This document shows positions 28,708-37,644 of a DNA stretch of 64,000 bases, piece after piece. The stretch comes from Moritella sp. 5 (GTDB lineage Bacteria; Pseudomonadota; Gammaproteobacteria; Enterobacterales; Moritellaceae): contig NZ_CP056122.1 of the NCBI RefSeq assembly GCF_018219455.1, forward strand, positions 3,162,001 to 3,226,000. The letters run 5' to 3'. Every line of letters starts with the position of its first letter. Positions within the stretch are counted from its first letter, which is position 1. Both the position numbers and the translations under genes were made by a program. The notes under the pieces are model-generated. The model saw nothing but the letters and a program-made list of their open reading frames with translations, did not search any database and was not told where the DNA came from.

Positions 28708-29736
28708 ATGCTAAAAATCGCCACCTTTAATCTTTTCAACTACATTGAACCTCCGTTTGCTTGTTATGACTTTGATCGAATCTATGACGAGCAACAATGG
28801 CAGAAAAAGCAGAAGTGGATACGTGATTACCTTTCCGTGCATCAGCCTGATGTCATCGGTTTTCAAGAAGTGTTTAGTCCTGACTCTTTAAAAGCATTAG
28901 TTGCTGAATGTGATTACCCGTATTTTGAAGTGGTCGATAGCGCCGACGTTATTGAAGACTATATTTTTCGCAGTCCAGTAGTGGCTATCGCATCACGCTA
29001 TCCAATAACAGATATCACAGCCGTCATGCCTGATACCGATCTTGCCATCAGCATGGGGCTATCATCAGAATATCAATTTAGCCGTAAACCACTGCGCGCC
29101 AGTATTGAATTGCCACACCTAGGTACAACGGATTGTTATGTTGTGCACTTTAAATCTAAACGGCCAATGCTAGAAAGTGAAGATAATGAACTGGCGACAA
29201 CCAAAGCTGTGCTCGATGCTTTTACCAAACAAATGTGCGGAAGTTGGGGCTCATCGATACAGCGCGGTTCAGAAGCTGCTTTACTATTTCAACAAATGAT
29301 CCAACGTCGACTAGCGACTAACAATCCAATGATGTTAATGGGTGACTTTAACGACGTATTAGATAATGACCGCGATGGGATATTATCGCACCTAACTATG
29401 AATACCTTACGTTTCAATTCAGATCAACAAGCACAAAATATTGTTAAGCTATTTAGCTTACAAGACAGTTGGCATTTATATCAGCATGCAACAAATGGCT
29501 CGGTCGCCAGTTGTACACAACTCCCCCGTCCCGCGACACATTACTTTTACAACAAAGGCTCGGTATTAGATTACATCTTACTGTCGTGTGAGTTTAATGC
29601 CGAATATCAGCGAAGCCTCTATGAAGTTAGCGATTATCACACGTATGATCGCCACCTGATTAACCCTATCTATGAGCGCGACAGCGAAAGTACCGACCAT
29701 GCAATTGTACAAATAAATTTGCAATTGAGAAATTAG
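28708..29736 (+). CDS. Endonuclease/exonuclease/phosphatase family protein
   Basis: A 342-residue metal-dependent hydrolase of the EEP fold (DNase I, exonuclease III, sphingomyelinase and inositol phosphatase relatives). The start MLKIATFNLFNYI gives the first Asn, GFQEVFS the metal-binding Glu, MLMGDFNDV the Asp-x-Asn pair, and STDHAIVQINL near the C-terminus the catalytic Asp-His. There is no signal peptide, so it is probably cytosolic. Its substrate (nucleic acid, lipid or phosphate ester) cannot be told from these motifs. Single gene upstream of the Mn riboswitch; the two are probably separate units. Confidence 0.88.
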   Translation: MLKIATFNLFNYIEPPFACYDFDRIYDEQQWQKKQKWIRDYLSVHQPDVIGFQEVFSPDSLKALVAECDYPYFEVVDSADVIEDYIFRSPVVAIASRYPITDITAVMPDTDLAISMGLSSEYQFSRKPLRASIELPHLGTTDCYVVHFKSKRPMLESEDNELATTKAVLDAFTKQMCGSWGSSIQRGSEAALLFQQMIQRRLATNNPMMLMGDFNDVLDNDRDGILSHLTMNTLRFNSDQQAQNIVKLFSLQDSWHLYQHATNGSVASCTQLPRPATHYFYNKGSVLDYILLSCEFNAEYQRSLYEVSDYHTYDRHLINPIYERDSESTDHAIVQINLQLRN

Positions 29737-29824
29737 CATTTACATAAGTGCTATTTAATCATTCTGTAATTCAATTACATATTATGCTTGCGTTAGCCCA
29801 ATTCTATCTTATAATGCGCTAATC

Positions 29825-30018
29825 TATTCGAGGGAGTAGTCGCTTCACGCAAGTGAGGGAGTACATCAACATAACTGACCCACAGGTCATGGTGTATTCA
29901 ATCTAGTTCGAGATTAATAATCCGAAACTAAGTTTGATGAGACTTGAACAAGTAAACACCTACTTTCGAGGGCAGGGTGTCGCTTGTTTATGTCTAAATG
30001 CCCTCGTACGAGAACCCT
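29825..30018 (+). promoter_or_regulatory. yybP-ykoY (manganese) riboswitch
   Basis: Conserved pieces are GAGGGAGTAG (29830-29839), then a CTTCAC/GTGAGG hairpin with a GCAA tetraloop, CATCAACATAAC, a TGACC/GGTCA hairpin, and the closing TGATGAGACTTG (about 29936-29947). This order and the TCAACATA and GAGACTT cores match the yybP-ykoY family, which senses Mn2+. After it, CGAGGGCA (29967-29974) pairs with TGCCCTCG (29999-30006), and CGAGGG at 29829-29834 can pair with the same CCCTCG, so the two are mutually exclusive. The pairing lies just before the start codon at 30019, suggesting translational control. Confidence 0.75.
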
Positions 30019-31041
30019 ATGTCTTTATTATTACCCATCATCGCAGTGTTAGTTGGCTTCATTTTACTTACCGTAAGTGCCGACCGTCTTATCTTAGTAT
30101 CATCAACATTAGCCAAACAGTTTGGTGTGTCAGTCATGTTTATTGGTATGACCGTCATTGCCTTCGGTACTTCATTCCCAGAATTAGTCGTAAGCGCAAT
30201 TGCGTCATTTAATGGTGCAGAAGGTCTTGCTGTCGGTAATGCTATCGGCTCCAACATCATTAACTGTGGTTTAGTGCTGGCGCTTTGTGCTTTATTTATG
30301 CCGCTTGTTATTCAAGTACGCTTCATTAAACGTGAATTACCGATTCTAGTTGTCGCACTTATTGCTGTAATCGCGTTAATGTCAAATGGCTCAATTACGG
30401 TGTGGGACAGTCTTATCCTGCTCCTATTACTTGCACTTTACTGTGTATACCTCGCTAAATCGTCATCGGACGAAGATGTTGAGAACGAGCTAGAGTTTTT
30501 AGATGTAAGCCAAAATCGAGCATTAGTTGAAACTATCACCATGCTGATCATGCTATTAATCAGCTCACAAATCATGGTTTGGGGTAGTGTGCAACTTGCG
30601 AAAGCGATGGGTGTTAGCGACTTGTTGATTGGTCTAACGATTGTTGCATTTGGTACGAGCTTACCAGAACTAGCCGCTGCTATCGCTGGTGTTCGCCGTG
30701 GTATGCCTGAAATTGCATTCGCGACTGTCATTGGTTCAAACACCTTTAACCTATTAGGTGTATTAGCATTCCCAGGATTAATTGGTGATGGATTGCAACT
30801 GCCAGTTGAAGTCTTAACGCGTGATGTACCAATGTTATCTATCATGACAGCATTCATGGTTATCTCATTCACCATGACTTATATAGCGGTGACTAAACGT
30901 CGCTCAGCTTTGACACCAGAACAACAATCCGATGAAGCTATCGCAGCAGACAGTAAACTGAACTACCGTTTTGGTCGCCTTTCAGGTGCCGTGTTGTTAA
31001 TTATGTTTATTGGGTATAGCTGGGTACTTTTTACATCATAA
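30019..31041 (+). CDS. CaCA-superfamily cation exchanger, riboswitch-controlled
   Basis: A 340-residue inner-membrane exchanger with the two inverted alpha repeats of the calcium/cation antiporter superfamily: GMTVIAFGTSFPEL and GNAIGSNIINCG (about 43-83), and LTIVAFGTSLPEL with TVIGSNTFNLLG (about 205-245). About ten membrane segments. The E. coli relative is YrbG. Position behind a yybP-ykoY element suggests Mn2+ export or Mn-linked cation balance. I chose ATG 30019 (MSLLLPIIAVLVGF) because the first in-frame ATG at 29998 lies inside the regulatory hairpin and would add seven residues without hydrophobic character. Confidence 0.9.
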   Translation: MSLLLPIIAVLVGFILLTVSADRLILVSSTLAKQFGVSVMFIGMTVIAFGTSFPELVVSAIASFNGAEGLAVGNAIGSNIINCGLVLALCALFMPLVIQVRFIKRELPILVVALIAVIALMSNGSITVWDSLILLLLLALYCVYLAKSSSDEDVENELEFLDVSQNRALVETITMLIMLLISSQIMVWGSVQLAKAMGVSDLLIGLTIVAFGTSLPELAAAIAGVRRGMPEIAFATVIGSNTFNLLGVLAFPGLIGDGLQLPVEVLTRDVPMLSIMTAFMVISFTMTYIAVTKRRSALTPEQQSDEAIAADSKLNYRFGRLSGAVLLIMFIGYSWVLFTS

Positions 31042-31102
31042 ATTTACATCTAAGTTTTACAGCTTAAAACTATCTTAACGCATCAGCTATTCGCTTGATG
31101 CG

Positions 31103-32482
31103 TTACGTTAATAACGCCTCATCAATAGCCTTAGCTCTGGCACGATAACGACCACTCACGCTGACCATCAAAAACAATAAATATCCAAACTGTCCCATTA
31201 TCGCTACGGATAATAACCAGTAATTCGCAGGATTATATAACGTGAGACTCAACGAAAATAAACTAAACACATGGCTATATAATAAGTACTGCATACGCGA
31301 TTTACTTAATAATTCATGCATATTAGGTAATAGTGAGAACGCCTGCATATGAAATCCACATTGACGTTGTAAGTGCAGGTATGCCAAAAAAGGAATGATT
31401 TTGATAATCATGGCCATGATCACACTTAATATCCAACCATAGATAAACACCGACGCTAGCGTCAACGGTGACCACCCGAGACGCAGCAAAAAATCTTCAC
31501 TACCCGGTACAAAATGCATAATTAAACTCATTACCAAACTAATAGTACAGCAAAGTAACAAACAACTTAATGCGATTAACCAACAGGTTACACTGATATC
31601 ATTAATTTTTCGCTTACGTCTGGATAAACAGTTAATGGCTGTCACTGCATATACCATTAGAACTAGCTTTAATAACCCAATGCAAATAGCTTGTGTTAGA
31701 TGCCACATAGCAATATCGACAAGATCAAGTTGTGTCATACAGAATGTCAGTAATGTATAAAGCAGCAATACGATGAACAGAAAACCGGGTAGATAACGAG
31801 TACACCACAATGGGAATGCAGGTGCTACATGAAACATGGGTAAGACCTGAAAACTAACGCCAATAATCACTAAACTAATCCAGCCGATCAACCCCCAACT
31901 AGCATGATTATCGGTAAGTTGTTTAACCATATTGAATTGGCTATCGAATAAATAATCCGCTAAAAGTAAACTTGCGATAGCGCCAACAACTAACATGGCA
32001 ATACAGCCTAGTCGTATCGTATTTATTGAAAAACTTACCTGACTGCGCAGCCTAATCAACCATAATACCCCACAGATAAACCCTCCCAATCCAAGTGTAA
32101 ACAACACGCCAGCAAGGGCAAAAAATAGACTGTTGTTGAACCCAAACAGACTCGCTAAAAATGCAATAATTAACGAGATGGTTCCCACAGACATCGTCAC
32201 TAACGTAAGTGTTGATATAAGCTTTACTTTAGGCAGAGACTTGCCCGCCAATACCGGTAATAACTGTAGAATGGCCCCGCACATAATCATAGAAATAACC
32301 CCTAGCACAATAGCATGGGTAACAGCGAGCGTTGCAGGGTGCCATCGTGTAAACCACATAGACTCCCCTGCAAAACCAATAATCAATGCGCTGATTATTG
32401 CAAATAAAGGTGCGACAAAAAAGAACCTCATGGGCACTGAAAATGTCGGTATTTTATCAAAATCTAATCCCACGAGATTCAT
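31103..32482 (-). CDS. Polytopic membrane protein, NnrS/haem-copper-oxidase-subunit-I-like
   Basis: A 459-residue protein with about 12 membrane segments. Conserved-looking histidines lie in FTRWHPATLAVTHAIVLGVI and DNHASWGLIGW, and in VLPMFHVAPAFP. That arrangement resembles NnrS and subunit-I-like proteins that bind haem, but several canonical oxidase histidines are not evident, so I do not call it an oxidase. It is the third gene of an operon with a hemerythrin-like protein and a DUF2249 protein; such trios commonly accompany nitric-oxide metabolism. The association is established from comparative knowledge; the function here is inferred. AGGA lies ten bases before the ATG. Confidence 0.65.
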   Translation of the reverse strand: MNLVGLDFDKIPTFSVPMRFFFVAPLFAIISALIIGFAGESMWFTRWHPATLAVTHAIVLGVISMIMCGAILQLLPVLAGKSLPKVKLISTLTLVTMSVGTISLIIAFLASLFGFNNSLFFALAGVLFTLGLGGFICGVLWLIRLRSQVSFSINTIRLGCIAMLVVGAIASLLLADYLFDSQFNMVKQLTDNHASWGLIGWISLVIIGVSFQVLPMFHVAPAFPLWCTRYLPGFLFIVLLLYTLLTFCMTQLDLVDIAMWHLTQAICIGLLKLVLMVYAVTAINCLSRRKRKINDISVTCWLIALSCLLLCCTISLVMSLIMHFVPGSEDFLLRLGWSPLTLASVFIYGWILSVIMAMIIKIIPFLAYLHLQRQCGFHMQAFSLLPNMHELLSKSRMQYLLYSHVFSLFSLSLTLYNPANYWLLSVAIMGQFGYLLFLMVSVSGRYRARAKAIDEALLT

Positions 32483-32489
32483 TATTTTT

Positions 32490-32792
32490 TCATCCTATTA
32501 ATGCCGCTAACTCTAATTCATCTGCTTTAAAAGCGACCTTAATAACAACCGATGAATCTTCACAATAGTCATCCACACAGGTCTTTTTACTGTGTTTGTT
32601 ATCAATATCAACTCGGTAGACAAACCCTAGCGCTGTTAATTTGGGGTATAACGGGACGGGATTTTTACGGTGGTAAATAATCAGACACTGTCCATGAGAT
32701 AATGCCGCCAAGGCAACTAATACTTGTCGCATTGGCTCAGGCGCTTCTAACTCACTGACATCAAGCCGGATAAGGTGTAAATGACTCGTCAT
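32490..32792 (-). CDS. DUF2249-domain protein
   Basis: A 100-residue protein that fits DUF2249: LDVSELEAPEPMRQVLVALA, then SHGQCLIIYHRKNPVPLYPKL with the conserved His-Arg-x-x-Pro, and a C-terminal VIKVAF strand. The fold is TusA-like. DUF2249 proteins often sit beside hemerythrin-like proteins and nitric-oxide genes. A Cys pair (TCVDDYC) lies in the variable loop. The start overlaps the stop of the hemerythrin gene (TAATG), and the next gene begins seven bases after its stop, so the three are cotranscribed. Confidence 0.85.
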   Translation of the reverse strand: MTSHLHLIRLDVSELEAPEPMRQVLVALAALSHGQCLIIYHRKNPVPLYPKLTALGFVYRVDIDNKHSKKTCVDDYCEDSSVVIKVAFKADELELAALIG

Positions 32793-33226
32793 TATGAGTA
32801 TGCTTTGACTTGCTTTAGCACCGTATCCGCATCTGGAAGGTGAGCCTGTGTCATTGGATATAACATCTGCTCTTCTTTCATATTATGTTGTTGCATTAGG
32901 ATCATTAAGGTTTCAGATAACCCTAAGAATTCGTCTTTATTTTGCGAAGACAGTTGTTGATTCATTTCTGCGATCAATTGACGCATTTGAGCATGCTCAG
33001 CACGCATGACTTGCGTTGGCCCCATCGTCATGCCAGTCGCTTGCTCAAACGCTGGAAATAAAATATTTTCTTCTTGTTCTAGATGCGTTTTAAGATCGGT
33101 TGTAAATATAAGCCACTGACTAGCCGCTTCCGTCCAATTTGTTGCCGATACTGCCGATTCAGCAGCAATAAAAGAATCATCACAATGGCGGTGCTGTGCA
33201 GTCATAAAATCAGGAATCGTGTGCAT
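32792..33226 (-). CDS. Hemerythrin-like (HHE) domain protein
   Basis: A 144-residue four-helix protein. The diiron-type ligands are visible as a set: QHRHCDD (about 11-17), HLEQEENILFP with His and Glu, MRAEHAQMRQLI, and QQHNMKEEQMLYP. HHE proteins bind oxygen or nitric oxide or act in iron-sulfur repair (YtfE/RIC type), and this short version is of the stand-alone kind. First gene of the DUF2249/membrane-protein operon; GAGG stands before the ATG. No clear FNR or NsrR site was found in the shared upstream region, though a 19-base TTGA..TCAA arrangement exists. Confidence 0.88.
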   Translation of the reverse strand: MHTIPDFMTAQHRHCDDSFIAAESAVSATNWTEAASQWLIFTTDLKTHLEQEENILFPAFEQATGMTMGPTQVMRAEHAQMRQLIAEMNQQLSSQNKDEFLGLSETLMILMQQHNMKEEQMLYPMTQAHLPDADTVLKQVKAYS

Positions 33227-33425
33227 AAAAGCCTCAGAATAAGAAACAGTAACAATATAACAACCATAGTACTGAGCGACCGTGTCGCTGTAATTGATAT
33301 ATGTCTATTCAAAAGAAAAGACTGGGCTATTTTGACTTTAAAAAATTAGTCACTACCACCGAACTTGGCAAGCCCACTTTTATCACGCACAATAACAACT
33401 TCAGAGGTACTCAGCAGGAATTAAG

Positions 33426-34241
33426 ATGAACGACTGGTTTATTGTTAACGGCAATGCGCTTCGCCTAACTGCTTTTATCGGCTTATTTATACTATTATCG
33501 ATTTGGGAGCATTATCAACCCAGACGACCGCTAGCCGTTTCAAAAGTCCAGCGTTGGGGGAACAACATCGCGATCGTGATGCTTAATAACCTAGTACTAA
33601 AGTTACTTATGCCATTTCTGGCTATCGATGCAGCCTTACTTGCCGAGCGACAGCTGTGGGGGATAACATATTTTACCAACTTAAACGGCTCAATCAGCAC
33701 ATTTATAATTATAATTTTCGCGATAATATTGCTCGATGCCGCAATTTATTTCCAGCATAGATTATTTCATCGGGTTCCCGTACTATGGCGTTTACATCGA
33801 ATGCACCATAGCGATCTTGATATTGATGTCACTACAGCTATCCGTTTTCATCCAATTGAAATAATCCTATCGATGCTAATAAAAATTGCAGTGATCATCA
33901 CACTTGGTGTACCCGTTATCGCCGTCGTTTTATTTGAGTTATTATTAAATCTGACCGCCATGTTTAATCACAGTAATATTAGGCTGCCAGCTAAGATTGA
34001 CCGCTACATGTGCTACATTTTAGTCACGCCTGATATGCACCGTGTTCATCACTCTGTAAATGGTCACGAAACCAATCATAATTTTGGTTTTTGTCTACCC
34101 TGGTGGGATCATCTGTTTGGCAGTTATCAAGCACAACCCAAATTAGGCCATCAGCAAATGCAGATCGGTTTACCTTATTTTCGAGACACGAAGGAATGTC
34201 AGGTGCAGCGGATGCTAACCCAGCCCTTCAGAAACAAATAA
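33426..34241 (+). CDS. Fatty-acid hydroxylase/sterol desaturase family membrane protein
   Basis: A 271-residue di-iron membrane protein with about four hydrophobic segments (near 10-25, 55-70, 90-108 and 155-180). The three histidine clusters of the superfamily are present: HRLFHR (HxxxH), LHRMHHSD (HxxHH) and MHRVHHS (HxxHH). Family members hydroxylate or desaturate lipids; the substrate here is unknown. AGGAATTAAG before the ATG is a good ribosome site. Divergent from the hemerythrin operon. Followed closely by a hypothetical gene in the same direction. Confidence 0.88.
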   Translation: MNDWFIVNGNALRLTAFIGLFILLSIWEHYQPRRPLAVSKVQRWGNNIAIVMLNNLVLKLLMPFLAIDAALLAERQLWGITYFTNLNGSISTFIIIIFAIILLDAAIYFQHRLFHRVPVLWRLHRMHHSDLDIDVTTAIRFHPIEIILSMLIKIAVIITLGVPVIAVVLFELLLNLTAMFNHSNIRLPAKIDRYMCYILVTPDMHRVHHSVNGHETNHNFGFCLPWWDHLFGSYQAQPKLGHQQMQIGLPYFRDTKECQVQRMLTQPFRNK

Positions 34242-34287
34242 ACGATATTAAATAATAGTAATGACAACATTCAAAGGTACTAATTAC

Positions 34288-34695
34288 GTGATTCATTCTA
34301 CAAACACTTCAACAACACCAGCGATTTCTAACGATGACGCACGTAAACTCAGTCGTAAAGTGACTGCAGATATCGCAACCAAACAGCTCGATGAGATCTT
34401 TATCGATAATAACGTATCGATTGATATTCAAATAGCCGTGACAGAATACCAAGGCAAAGCGCCTATACAATACTTGGAAATATTAGCAGCTCATCTACGC
34501 CCTGCGTATTTACGTATTATCACCGAGTCATTGCAAACTCAAAATTTAGCCGCTTTAGATGCCAATAGTCACTATCTCAAGCTCAGTAAAACACACAAAA
34601 ATATGCTTGAAACATTGAAGCAACAAGATAAATATAAGCAGCTCAATGATACGCAACTTATTGAAATGGCATTATTAGCTTTATTAAGAAGTTAG
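34288..34695 (+). CDS. Hypothetical cytosolic protein
   Basis: A protein of about 135 residues, all helical by appearance and rich in Lys, Gln and Asn. I start at GTG 34288 because AAAGG sits nine bases before it, whereas the longer frame from ATG 34261 has no ribosome site. No domain is recognised; segments such as YQGKAPIQYLEILAAHLRP and HKNMLETLKQQDKYKQLN suggest an amphipathic helix bundle. Probably cotranscribed with the upstream hydroxylase (20-47 bases away). Confidence 0.6.
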   Translation: MIHSTNTSTTPAISNDDARKLSRKVTADIATKQLDEIFIDNNVSIDIQIAVTEYQGKAPIQYLEILAAHLRPAYLRIITESLQTQNLAALDANSHYLKLSKTHKNMLETLKQQDKYKQLNDTQLIEMALLALLRS

Positions 34696-34712
34696 AAAGG
34701 TAAAACGAAAAG

Positions 34713-34741
34713 CCCTGCATCATCGTTTCGATGGTACAGGG
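34713..34741. terminator. Terminator between the hypothetical gene and the TonB2 operon
   Basis: CCCTG..CATCG and CGATG..CAGGG pair around TTT. T-rich bases follow on the minus strand (CTTTTCGTTTT), so it ends the TPR-protein side. Confidence 0.7.
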
Positions 34742-34788
34742 TCAATTAGACGCTTATGGACACGTAACGTAAGTCGAGACAGTAGGCA

Positions 34789-36081
34789 CTAACTATTTAT
34801 CAGACGTACTTGTTGTAAGTATTTAATCCAGCCTTTCGCACTTGCAGATGGGGCGATATGCTGGGCTAACTTCGCATGGGTAATCGCACGATCAAATTGC
34901 GCAAGTTTATAGTAAGCTCTCACTTTGGCGAGTTCAATTGCTGCTTGCTTCTTTTTACTTCGACCCTGCTTAATTTGAGGGTGATTTAACTCTGCCAACG
35001 CAGCCTTATAACTCCCCTGCTGTAATAACAATTGCGCTAATGGCCAGCGATATTCTGCAGTATCATCTGTAGACAAGTTAACCACATCACGCCATGTACT
35101 AATGGCCTTGTTCCACTCTTTCGCCATCTGCCAATATTGTGCTTGCTCAACTAACATTTTTTGTCGTTTATCATTGTCAGCTATATCTTTGACTAACAAA
35201 TTTAATTCACGCGCTGCCTGTTCAGGAATACCTTGCTGTGCATATAGCTGCGCCAGAGTACGACGCTCTTGCTCACTTAATGCGAGCCCTTGGCGCTGCG
35301 CTAAAATCAATGTTGTTAATGCCGCTTGTGGCTGTGAAGTACGCAGTTGCAAACCTGCCAACTGTTGCCACCACAATAACTTATCGGGTTCAACAGCAAT
35401 AATACGATCTAATGTATCAATCGCAGCAGGCCACCGTTGCAATTGAGATTGCGCCGTCAGTTGTAGATTCAGCGCCTGGACTTGGTCACCTTGCGTATTT
35501 AAGTCTTCATATGACCCCACCGCACTGAGTACCTTCTCCCATTCATGTAACTGATAATGGGTTTGGGCAATACGTAACCACAACTCCGTGAATTCTTTGG
35601 TCTTAATATCTGATGCTTTTTTCTTGCGTTTCGTTACCGCTTTATGGCTCTCTTTGTCACTGTCTGCAGCCGTATTAACAAGAACATAGTAATGCGGCAA
35701 CGCTTGTTGATATTTTTGCTGACTAAGTAAAATATCCGCCACCATTCGCTGCGTAATCCAAGCCTGCTCCGTTGGTAATAACTTACTTTCAACGGCCAAT
35801 GATAAGTACTTAACCGCTTGGTCGGTGTTTTCTTGCTGCCAATGAAATATACCCAATACCCGTTGTACAAAAGCTTGGTCGTACGCTTGTCTCGGGGTAA
35901 GTTCAGTTAACAACTCAATTGCATCTGTATAGCGTTCTTGCTGCTGTAACGCTTGCGCGGCCTGGATCTTACCCGCAATAAATTGTGTTAACTGTGGCTG
36001 ATTAGCATAGGCAGATGAGGTAAAAAAGCACATTAGGACAAACAACCAACTGCTTTTCAGCTTATTTAAATAATGAATCAT
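34789..36081 (-). CDS. TPR-repeat periplasmic protein of a TonB2-type system
   Basis: A 430-residue protein with a signal peptide (about 1-26, LFVLMCFFTSSAYA) followed by many helix-turn-helix TPR-like units, for example YTDAIELLTELTPRQAY and YLSLAVESKLLPTEQAW. It ends in an extra TPR-like pair near FDRAITHAKLAQHIAPSA. It starts with a four-base ATGA overlap on tonB, so it belongs to the TonB operon; TPR proteins are regular partners of the TtpC-type TonB2 systems in Vibrio and Shewanella. Its exact role in coupling energy to the receptor is not established. Length and placement fit the family. Confidence 0.8.
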   Translation of the reverse strand: MIHYLNKLKSSWLFVLMCFFTSSAYANQPQLTQFIAGKIQAAQALQQQERYTDAIELLTELTPRQAYDQAFVQRVLGIFHWQQENTDQAVKYLSLAVESKLLPTEQAWITQRMVADILLSQQKYQQALPHYYVLVNTAADSDKESHKAVTKRKKKASDIKTKEFTELWLRIAQTHYQLHEWEKVLSAVGSYEDLNTQGDQVQALNLQLTAQSQLQRWPAAIDTLDRIIAVEPDKLLWWQQLAGLQLRTSQPQAALTTLILAQRQGLALSEQERRTLAQLYAQQGIPEQAARELNLLVKDIADNDKRQKMLVEQAQYWQMAKEWNKAISTWRDVVNLSTDDTAEYRWPLAQLLLQQGSYKAALAELNHPQIKQGRSKKKQAAIELAKVRAYYKLAQFDRAITHAKLAQHIAPSASAKGWIKYLQQVRLINS

Positions 36082-36692
36082 CGTTCTAATTTAAACTCCA
36101 AGGTGACCGTCTGATTAACTTGCATGATCGCTTTCCCCTCTTCCAACTTTGGCTGGTACTTCCATTTTCGTAATGCTTTCATTGCCGACTTTTCAAATAA
36201 ACGTCTTGGTTTCGCATCAATTACTTTGATATCAATAGGACGGCCCAAAGTATCAATGGTAAATGACAGTTTGACCCAGCCCTGTGCGCCTTGTTTCATG
36301 GCGCGTGATGGGTAACGCGGTTCAACACGATACAAAGGCATTGCTTGCTGGTTAGCACTAAACTCACCAATTGCAGGCAAGCCAACTTCGACACCAATAC
36401 TGGCCATATCAATACCAAGTACAGGCATATCAGGTAATGCTAGCGCTTTAACCTCTGCATTCGCAACGGATATACTGTCTGTGGGTGGCGGTGCATTTTT
36501 TGGTTGTTCGGGCAACGCACGTTGACGGCGGTTAACATCACGCTCTTGATCGACCATAACAATGTCGAACGCTTGTGCAGTCGATGCTTCAGGTTTACCT
36601 GAATGGCCGTTATCCACCATCCACGCCATTACGGTGAACAAAACTAATGTCATCGCTAAAGCCAGCGGTACAGCCAGTAAAAAACGTAACAT
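36078..36692 (-). CDS. tonB: Energy transducer TonB (TonB2 type)
   Basis: A 204-residue inner-membrane-anchored protein that transmits proton-motive energy to outer-membrane receptors. It has one N-terminal membrane segment (about 5-27, MTLVLFTVMAW), a short Pro-poor linker (PEQPKNAPPPTD) typical of TonB2 in place of the long Pro repeat, and a C-terminal domain with VEPRYPSRAMKQGAQGWVKLSF (quoted in part) and YQPKL. TAATG coupling to exbD and ATGA overlap with the TPR gene. Reads as the operon's own transducer. Confidence 0.9.
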   Translation of the reverse strand: MLRFLLAVPLALAMTLVLFTVMAWMVDNGHSGKPEASTAQAFDIVMVDQERDVNRRQRALPEQPKNAPPPTDSISVANAEVKALALPDMPVLGIDMASIGVEVGLPAIGEFSANQQAMPLYRVEPRYPSRAMKQGAQGWVKLSFTIDTLGRPIDIKVIDAKPRRLFEKSAMKALRKWKYQPKLEEGKAIMQVNQTVTLEFKLER

Positions 36693-37102
36693 TAAGACTT
36701 CTCCACCGCCAATGCGATACCGCTCACACCCGCACCATTCGCCGCATCCATCACTTTAACAACAGTGCCATTGAAGGCATGTTCATCGGCTTGGATAACT
36801 AAAGAGGCATCAGGTTGAGACAGTAACAAGTGCTCTAATGTTGCCTGTACACGCTCAACATCTACCATACGTTTATCAATATAGATGTCATTGTTCGCGG
36901 TAATGGCAATAAAGATACCAGCACCCGCTTGGCTAACCACATGACTTGCCTGAGGACGGTTAACTTCCACACCTGATTCACGTACAAATGAACTTGTTAC
37001 GATAAAAAATATCAGCATGATAAACACGATATCTAACATCGAGGTCATATCAATTTGTGCATCTTCACGCGCGGCTGAACGACGATTAAATCTCATATTC
37101 AT
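36692..37102 (-). CDS. exbD: ExbD-family biopolymer transport protein
   Basis: A 136-residue single-pass protein of the ExbB-ExbD motor. The N-terminal MTSMLDIVFIMLIFFIVTSSF carries the essential Asp in the membrane segment; a periplasmic domain follows. The ATG at 37102 overlaps the exbB stop by four bases, and AAGGA sits just before it, so a second ATG at 37096 (MRFNRRSAARED) at better spacing may be the real start, a difference of two residues. Confidence 0.9.
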   Translation of the reverse strand: MNMRFNRRSAAREDAQIDMTSMLDIVFIMLIFFIVTSSFVRESGVEVNRPQASHVVSQAGAGIFIAITANNDIYIDKRMVDVERVQATLEHLLLSQPDASLVIQADEHAFNGTVVKVMDAANGAGVSGIALAVEKS

Positions 37103-37641
37103 TCCTTAATAGATAGTCTTAACAATTTTTCTAATCTGCTATATCGTGTATCACAAGCTTTGGTTAATCGTGCATGAGCAAACATACCAGCAAGTGCTGC
37201 AACCATGCCCGCCATTGTTGGCAAGGTCGCTAACGAAATCCCTGCTGCCATTAATTTAGGTTCACTGCTACCTAATGTCGCCATAACATCAAACACACTA
37301 ATCATGCCCGTCACTGTGCCTAACAACCCTAACATAGGGCAAATAGCCACCAGCACTTTCAAAAAACTGAGGTTTTGCTGCAATGCTTGCTGCGCCTGTA
37401 ACAACCAACCAGCCCGAATGGCTTGAGCATGCCATGAGCCTTGCTCTGAACGTACTTGCCAACGTGCTAACAAGTCACTTTGTAACGCAGGGAAATAACA
37501 ATACAAATACAACAACCGTTCCATCACGCAAAACCAACACAACATAACAATTGCGGCAAGCCAATACAGTATTGGTCCCCCCTGTTGCATAAATTGATTG
37601 ACGCTTTCAAGCCAATCAACTGACGTTATATCAAAATACAT
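37099..37641 (-). CDS. exbB: ExbB-family proton channel protein
   Basis: A 180-residue MotA/TolQ/ExbB-type protein with three membrane segments (about 20-40, 100-125 and 140-165). PMLGLLGTVTGMISVFDVMA and SLATLPTMAGMVAALAGMFAHA match the family. It is the shorter of two ExbB-like proteins here; the longer is the TtpC-type protein upstream. Three bases separate the two genes. Together with ExbD and TonB it forms the TonB2 motor. Confidence 0.9.
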   Translation of the reverse strand: MYFDITSVDWLESVNQFMQQGGPILYWLAAIVMLCWFCVMERLLYLYCYFPALQSDLLARWQVRSEQGSWHAQAIRAGWLLQAQQALQQNLSFLKVLVAICPMLGLLGTVTGMISVFDVMATLGSSEPKLMAAGISLATLPTMAGMVAALAGMFAHARLTKACDTRYSRLEKLLRLSIKE

Positions 37642-37644
37642 AAC

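Noticed and set aside
33227-33425. FNR or NsrR site before the hemerythrin operon
   Set aside because: The only TTGA..TCAA arrangement spans 19 bases, too long for FNR; no NsrR motif was seen.
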